Below are positions 60,043-64,000 of a stretch of 64,000 bases of DNA, in pieces. Numbering within the stretch: position 1 is the first letter of the stretch; each line of letters starts with the position of its first letter. A program made the position numbers and the translations under genes. Under the pieces are notes generated by a model. It had not been told where the DNA came from. It ran no database searches and worked only from the letters and a program-made list of their open reading frames with translations. Source of the DNA: Rhodobacter sp. TJ_12 (GTDB lineage: Bacteria > Pseudomonadota > Alphaproteobacteria > Rhodobacterales > Rhodobacteraceae); the NCBI RefSeq assembly GCF_020023995.1, contig NZ_NRRD01000004.1:1-64000 (forward strand), given 5' to 3'.

Positions 60043-60504
60043 TTACTTGCCCAAAACCGCCTTGCGCCGCGCCAGCGATGCTTCGGACCACAAATCGGCG
60101 CTGCGGTAATAGCCGTCAAAGGCGGGCATCCCGGCCCCAAGCTCCACCCAAGGCTGCTTGGTGGAAATGAAGATATGCGCATCGGGCGGGCACGCGGCGG
60201 GGTCGGCCATGGTGCCCACGCGGACAAAGGCGATCTTGCGCCCCGCGCCGCCGTAATGGCTGAAAATCGCCACCTGACAATGGGCGCAGCGCGCCACCTC
60301 TTGCCCTTTGCCCGAGGCCGAGGGCGTCATCACATAGTCAACCGCCCCGGTGACCTCTAACCGGTCCGTTTCGATCATCGCATTCACGGCAAAGGCCGAT
60401 CCGGTCTCGCGCTGGCACCACGTGCAATGGCAACAATGAACGATCATTGGCGCGTCCAACAGCCGATAGCGCAGCGCGCCGCAGGTGCAGCTTCCCTCCA
60501 TCAT
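60043..60504 (-). CDS. GFA-family zinc-binding protein
   Basis: The 153-residue protein has the GFA (glutathione-dependent formaldehyde-activating enzyme) fold with the zinc motifs CTCGALRY, HCCHCTWCQRETGSAF and RCAHC. The family name comes from Gfa of Paracoccus denitrificans; most members, including this one, have no proven activity. GGGAGGGG precedes two tandem ATG codons. It lies 15 bases downstream of murD on the same strand, so read-through from the mur genes is likely. Confidence 0.85.
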   Translation of the reverse strand: MMEGSCTCGALRYRLLDAPMIVHCCHCTWCQRETGSAFAVNAMIETDRLEVTGAVDYVMTPSASGKGQEVARCAHCQVAIFSHYGGAGRKIAFVRVGTMADPAACPPDAHIFISTKQPWVELGAGMPAFDGYYRSADLWSEASLARRKAVLGK

Positions 60505-60519
60505 CCCCTCCCAAAGATG

Positions 60520-61920
60520 TCAGTCGGGCAAAGCCTGCACCAGTTCGGTAAAATGGTCACCCCGTTTTTCGAAATTGGGATATTGGTCGAAACTTGCCGC
60601 TGCCGGGGCTAACAGCACGGTATCGCCTGCCTCGGCCTCTGCCGCGGCGCGAGCGACGGCGGCCTCCATCGTTTCGCAAATCTCGTGGTCAAGGGGGGCA
60701 AGTTCCAGCGCAAAATCCCGCGCCGAATGGCCGATGAAATAGGCTTTCTTCACCGCGCCAAGGCTGGGTTTCAGCGCCGCAACGCCGCCCTCTTTGCCCA
60801 TGCCGCCCACGATCCAGCGGATATTCAAAAATGCCTCCAGCGCTTTGGCGGCGCTGTCGACATTGGTGGCTTTGCTGTCATTGACAAACCGCACGCCGCG
60901 CTTTTCGGCCACGGTTTGGCTGCGATGCGGCAGCCCGCCAAAGCTATGAAACGCCTCTTCGATCAGCTTCGGGGCCAGCCCAAGGCTGCGCACCGCCGCA
61001 TAGGCCGCGCAGGCGTTTTGGTGGTTATGCGCGCCGGGCAAGCCGGTGATCGCCCGCAGATCGATCGAGGCCACCTGCCGCCCCTTGCGCCATTCGGCCA
61101 AGAAGCCCTTGCGCGCAAACACCGACCAACCGTAATCGCCCAGCTTGCGCGCGACAGAGACGCGGATCAGCCGATCATCTTCGCGCCCCATGGCGATTTG
61201 ATTGGCCAGATACACCCCCTCGGGCTCATCTACGCCGATCACCGCGCGATCCGGCCCGCCCTCGGCAAAAAGCCGACGCTTCGCCGCGAAATAGCCGCCA
61301 ATGCCGCCGTGCCGGTCCAAATGATCGGGCGACAGGTTGGTGAAGACCGCGATATCGGGGGTCAGCGCGCGGGCCAGATCGGTTTGGTAGCTCGACAATT
61401 CCAGCACCACCACCTCGCCCTCGACCGCTGGATCGATATCCAGCACCCCGCGCCCGATATTGCCCGCCACCTGCGTGGGCCGCCCGGCGTGCTGCAAAAT
61501 ATGGTGGATCAGCGCCGTGGTGGTGGATTTGCCATTTGAGCCGGTCACGCAAATGGTGCGCGGCGCGACCTCGAAATCATCCCAAGCCTCGGTCGCCCAA
61601 GAGCGGAAGAAGAGGCCGATGTCATTATCGACCGGCACCCCCGCCGCCATCGCCGCCGCAATCACCGGATTGGGGCGCGGGTAAAGATGCGGGATACCGG
61701 GCGATGTGATCAGACAGGAAATCCCATCAAACGCCCCTTGGCGCGTCAGATCGGAGCAGGTGAAACCCGCCGCCTCCGCCTTGGCGCGCGCCTCGGGGCT
61801 GTCATCCCACAAAACGGGCTCTGCGCCACCGGCCTGAAGGGCTGCCGCCGCCGCAAGACCAGACCGGCCCAGCCCCAACACCGCGACCTTTGCGCCCTCA
61901 AAGCCCTGAACCGGAATCAT
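60520..61920 (-). CDS. murD: UDP-N-acetylmuramoyl-L-alanine--D-glutamate ligase
   Basis: MurD adds D-glutamate to UDP-MurNAc-L-Ala with ATP. The 466-residue Mur ligase has the N-terminal Rossmann stretch [17 protein letters not shown], the ATP loop [30 protein letters not shown] and the C-terminal domain with [19 protein letters not shown]. The start at 61920 gives the usual MIPVQGF N-terminus; the longer frame to 61983 is not supported. It lies 177 bases downstream of a small membrane-protein gene with an intrinsic terminator between them, so murD may have its own promoter. Confidence 0.96.
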   Translation of the reverse strand: MIPVQGFEGAKVAVLGLGRSGLAAAAALQAGGAEPVLWDDSPEARAKAEAAGFTCSDLTRQGAFDGISCLITSPGIPHLYPRPNPVIAAAMAAGVPVDNDIGLFFRSWATEAWDDFEVAPRTICVTGSNGKSTTTALIHHILQHAGRPTQVAGNIGRGVLDIDPAVEGEVVVLELSSYQTDLARALTPDIAVFTNLSPDHLDRHGGIGGYFAAKRRLFAEGGPDRAVIGVDEPEGVYLANQIAMGREDDRLIRVSVARKLGDYGWSVFARKGFLAEWRKGRQVASIDLRAITGLPGAHNHQNACAAYAAVRSLGLAPKLIEEAFHSFGGLPHRSQTVAEKRGVRFVNDSKATNVDSAAKALEAFLNIRWIVGGMGKEGGVAALKPSLGAVKKAYFIGHSARDFALELAPLDHEICETMEAAVARAAAEAEAGDTVLLAPAAASFDQYPNFEKRGDHFTELVQALPD

Positions 61921-62040
61921 TTTATGCCCTCGCCGTTGGATGTGGGCCGCGCACGGCCCGCCCTTCCGAGATATTTGAGCCAAGATGAAAGGGAAAGCCC
62001 TTCCCGCCCCAACGCCCCTTCTGACACAGGTCAGGCAAAG

Positions 62041-62075
62041 AAAAACCCCGCCCCTGACGGATCAGGGCGCGGGGT
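62041..62075 (-). terminator. intrinsic terminator downstream of the small membrane-protein gene
   Basis: On the minus strand ACCCCGCG-CCCTGA pairs with TCAGGG-CGGGGT and is followed by TTTTT. One unpaired base sits in the stem. It lies about 22 bases after the stop of the gene at 62098 and separates it from murD. Confidence 0.85.
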
Positions 62076-62097
62076 CGGAAGGCCGGTTGGCTCTGGA

Positions 62098-62454
62098 TCA
62101 GGCGCGCTTTTTCAGGCCCGGGCCAAGGATACCGACAAAGCCAAAGACGACGGCCAGCGCGATCACCAAGGGCGTCAGCCCCGGCTGCATCATCGCAAAG
62201 ATCAGCGCGACAAGGTCCAGCGCGAGCAGGAAGACCCAGATCGCCATGCGCGCGCGCTCGGGCGTCATCTTGCGGTCATCGGCGCCCACCATGACATCCA
62301 GCAGACGGCACAAAGCCAAAAGGCCGATGGTCAGCGCAACGACCGGGCCCCAGCCCAGCGTCAGATTGCTCATCCCCGACAGATCGGCGAAGAGAACAAG
62401 AAACGGCAGCATCAGCGCCGTGATTTTCAGCGGGTCGGTGAAGTTCTTGATCAT
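62098..62454 (-). CDS. small membrane protein between mraY and murD, function unknown
   Basis: The 118-residue protein is not one I recognise. It has about four hydrophobic segments (roughly residues 8-25, 35-55, 70-88, 92-112) and a basic C-terminal KKRA. It lies 27 bases downstream of mraY and probably shares its transcript, ending at an intrinsic terminator. Position inside the cell-wall gene cluster suggests, but does not show, an envelope role. Confidence 0.75.
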   Translation of the reverse strand: MIKNFTDPLKITALMLPFLVLFADLSGMSNLTLGWGPVVALTIGLLALCRLLDVMVGADDRKMTPERARMAIWVFLLALDLVALIFAMMQPGLTPLVIALAVVFGFVGILGPGLKKRA

Positions 62455-62481
62455 GCGGGGTCCGTCCTTCCTTTCAAAGGG

Positions 62482-63564
62482 TTACCTGACCTTCAACGTG
62501 GCAAGACCGATAAGCGCAAGGATCAGGGAAATGATCCAGAAACGGATCACGATTTGCGGTTCGGCCCAGCCCTTCTTTTCGAAGTGGTGGTGAATGGGTG
62601 CCATCAAAAACACCCGTTTTCCGGTGGCCTTGAAGTAAGCCACCTGAATGATGACGCTCAGCGCCTCGACGACGAACAGCCCGCCGACGATGCCCAGAAC
62701 AAGCTCGTGCTTGGTGCAAACGGCAATCGCGCCCAAAGCGCCGCCCAGTGCCAAAGAGCCGGTATCGCCCATGAAAACCGCCGCTGGCGGCGCGTTATAC
62801 CAGAGGAACCCAAGCCCCCCGCCGATCAGCGCGGCGGTGAAGACAAACAACTCCCCAGTGCCCGGCACGAAATGCACGCCCAGATATTGGGTAAAGTCGG
62901 TGCGGCCCACCACATAGGCGATAGAGCCCAAAGTGCCCGCCGCAATCATCACCGGCATGATCGCCAGACCATCCAGGCCATCGGTCAGGTTCACGGCGTT
63001 CGCGGCGCCCACAATGACAAACATGCCGAAGGGAATGAAAAAGAGCCCCAGATTGATCAGCGTATCCTTGAAGACCGGCAAAGCGAGTTGCCATGCCAGA
63101 TCATCGGGATGCACCAGCGCCGCCAAAAGTGACGCCGCCGCCGCCAAGGCCAGCCCCAAAGCCATGCGGGTGCGCCCGCTTACGCCCTTGGTGTTTTGCT
63201 TGGTGACCTTGGCATAATCATCGGCAAAGCCAATCGCGGCATAGCCATAGGTCACGCCCAGCACGATCCAGACATAGGCCTCATCCAGCCGCGCCCACAA
63301 AAGCGTGGAAACCAGCAGCGCCGACAGGATCAGCAAGCCCCCCATGGTGGGCGTGCCCGCCTTGGCCAAGTGGCCTTCGGGCCCGTCGTCGCGGATCGGC
63401 TGGCCTTTGCCCTGTTTGCGGCGCAGCGCATCGATCAGCGGGCGCCCGAACAAAAAGCCGAACAGAAGCGCGGTGAAGAATGCCCCCCCGGCCCGGAAGG
63501 TGATGTAGCGGAACAGGTTGAAGAAATCGCCCCCGTCCGAAAGATTGGCGAGCCAGTAAAGCAT
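62482..63564 (-). CDS. mraY: phospho-N-acetylmuramoyl-pentapeptide-transferase
   Basis: MraY makes lipid I from UDP-MurNAc-pentapeptide and undecaprenyl phosphate. The 360-residue membrane protein has about ten helices and the family motifs [19 protein letters not shown] (catalytic Asp pair), [28 protein letters not shown] and [13 protein letters not shown]. Length matches Escherichia coli MraY. Its ATG overlaps the murF stop, so the two are coupled. Confidence 0.97.
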   Translation of the reverse strand: MLYWLANLSDGGDFFNLFRYITFRAGGAFFTALLFGFLFGRPLIDALRRKQGKGQPIRDDGPEGHLAKAGTPTMGGLLILSALLVSTLLWARLDEAYVWIVLGVTYGYAAIGFADDYAKVTKQNTKGVSGRTRMALGLALAAAASLLAALVHPDDLAWQLALPVFKDTLINLGLFFIPFGMFVIVGAANAVNLTDGLDGLAIMPVMIAAGTLGSIAYVVGRTDFTQYLGVHFVPGTGELFVFTAALIGGGLGFLWYNAPPAAVFMGDTGSLALGGALGAIAVCTKHELVLGIVGGLFVVEALSVIIQVAYFKATGKRVFLMAPIHHHFEKKGWAEPQIVIRFWIISLILALIGLATLKVR

Positions 63565-64000
63565 TACTCTTTTCCCTTGAAAGCTTCCGCCGCGCCCGGT
63601 TGACCCAGTTTGCGCAACGCGTCAACCACGAGGCTGACCTTCGAACCTTTCGAGCCCTTCACCAGCACCACATCTCCCGCATCTACGAGGTGGGGGGCAC
63701 GCGCGGCGAGATCCTTGGCGGATTCGAACCACTCCCCCCGTTGGTCGCGCGGCAAAGCCTCGAACATCTGTTTCATTCTGGGGCCCGCCGCGTGTATCAC
63801 GTCGATTATTGCCATTGCGGGATGTTCGGCAATTGCGGCATGGAGCCGCCCCTCCTCGGCGCCCAGCTCCAGCATATCCCCCAAAATCGCGACGCGGCGC
63901 CCCCGATGGACCCGGCCCACGCCATCGCGCGGGGTCTGCCCGGCCAGCACCTCCAGCCCCGCCGCCATCGAGGCGGGGTTGGCGTTGAACGCATCGTCGA
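63564..64000 (-). CDS. murF: UDP-N-acetylmuramoyl-tripeptide--D-alanyl-D-alanine ligase, C-terminal part
   Basis: MurF adds D-Ala-D-Ala to the UDP-MurNAc-tripeptide. Only the last 145 or so residues are in the window; the 5' part lies beyond base 64000. The visible part begins with the Mur-ligase motif [11 protein letters not shown] and continues [10 protein letters not shown] and [11 protein letters not shown], both typical of the MurF C-terminal domain. Truncation is due to the window edge, not a mutation. It is coupled to mraY. Confidence 0.93.
   Translation of the reverse strand, partial: DDAFNANPASMAAGLEVLAGQTPRDGVGRVHRGRRVAILGDMLELGAEEGRLHAAIAEHPAMAIIDVIHAAGPRMKQMFEALPRDQRGEWFESAKDLAARAPHLVDAGDVVLVKGSKGSKVSLVVDALRKLGQPGAAEAFKGKE

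Overview
This window reads as chromosomal DNA from a high-GC purple non-sulfur alphaproteobacterium, most likely Rhodobacter capsulatus or a close relative. The main reasons are an rnfABCDGEH operon behind a sigma54-type promoter, a NifJ-type pyruvate:flavodoxin oxidoreductase, a DUF2484 gene inside the division/cell-wall cluster, a di-heme cytochrome c peroxidase with an FNR-type box, CobS/CobT and class I PHB genes. The species call is inference. I see no rRNA, tRNA, CRISPR array, insertion sequence or prophage, and no gene-free stretch longer than about 300 bases.

Layout. Positions 146-6640 carry the Rnf ion-pumping ferredoxin:NAD oxidoreductase and a trailing Tat-exported flavoprotein related to flavocytochrome c sulfide dehydrogenase. 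Positions 6727-11294 carry katG, a divergent oxyR and an NnrS-like membrane protein. Positions 11291-15926 are a ubiquinone locus: ubiX-ubiD on the minus strand, divergent from the oxygen-independent hydroxylation genes ubiT-ubiU-ubiV, with one FNR-type box between them. Positions 16084-22357 hold a three-gene redox operon (GltD-like/ferredoxin fusion, nifJ, dihydroorotate-dehydrogenase-like protein). A soluble triple-PAS chemoreceptor, a DUF475 membrane protein, an agmatinase-family enzyme and cytochrome c peroxidase follow up to 27989. Positions 28107-31256 are divergent phaZ and phaC. Positions 31414-36312 contain two small uncharacterised genes and cobS/cobT with an FMN reductase gene inverted between them. 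Positions 36332-42777 hold aminopeptidase P, ackA-pta (Pta fused to a MaoC domain), a D-lactate/glycolate-type FAD oxidase and a SnoaL-like protein.

Positions 42781-64000, mostly minus strand, form the envelope/division region: murF (cut by the window end), mraY, murD, ftsW, murG, murC, murB, ddl, ftsQ, ftsA, ftsZ, lpxC, bamD, recN. A four-gene insert (lactate dehydrogenase, ChrA-like transporter, secreted protein, GFA-family protein) separates murD from ftsW.

Common theme: much of the first 32 kb serves low-oxygen redox metabolism. It supplies low-potential electrons (NifJ, Rnf), anaerobic quinone synthesis (UbiTUV), peroxide defence (KatG/OxyR, Ccp), storage carbon (PhaC/PhaZ) and acetate overflow (AckA/Pta). 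Visible regulatory signals fit this: sigma54 for rnf, and FNR-type boxes for ubiD/ubiT and ccp. The most interesting items are the nifJ module, the Rnf-linked flavoprotein that appears to have lost one half of its redox disulfide, a serine at the predicted FMN site of RnfD, and abutting GANTC sites upstream of ftsZ.
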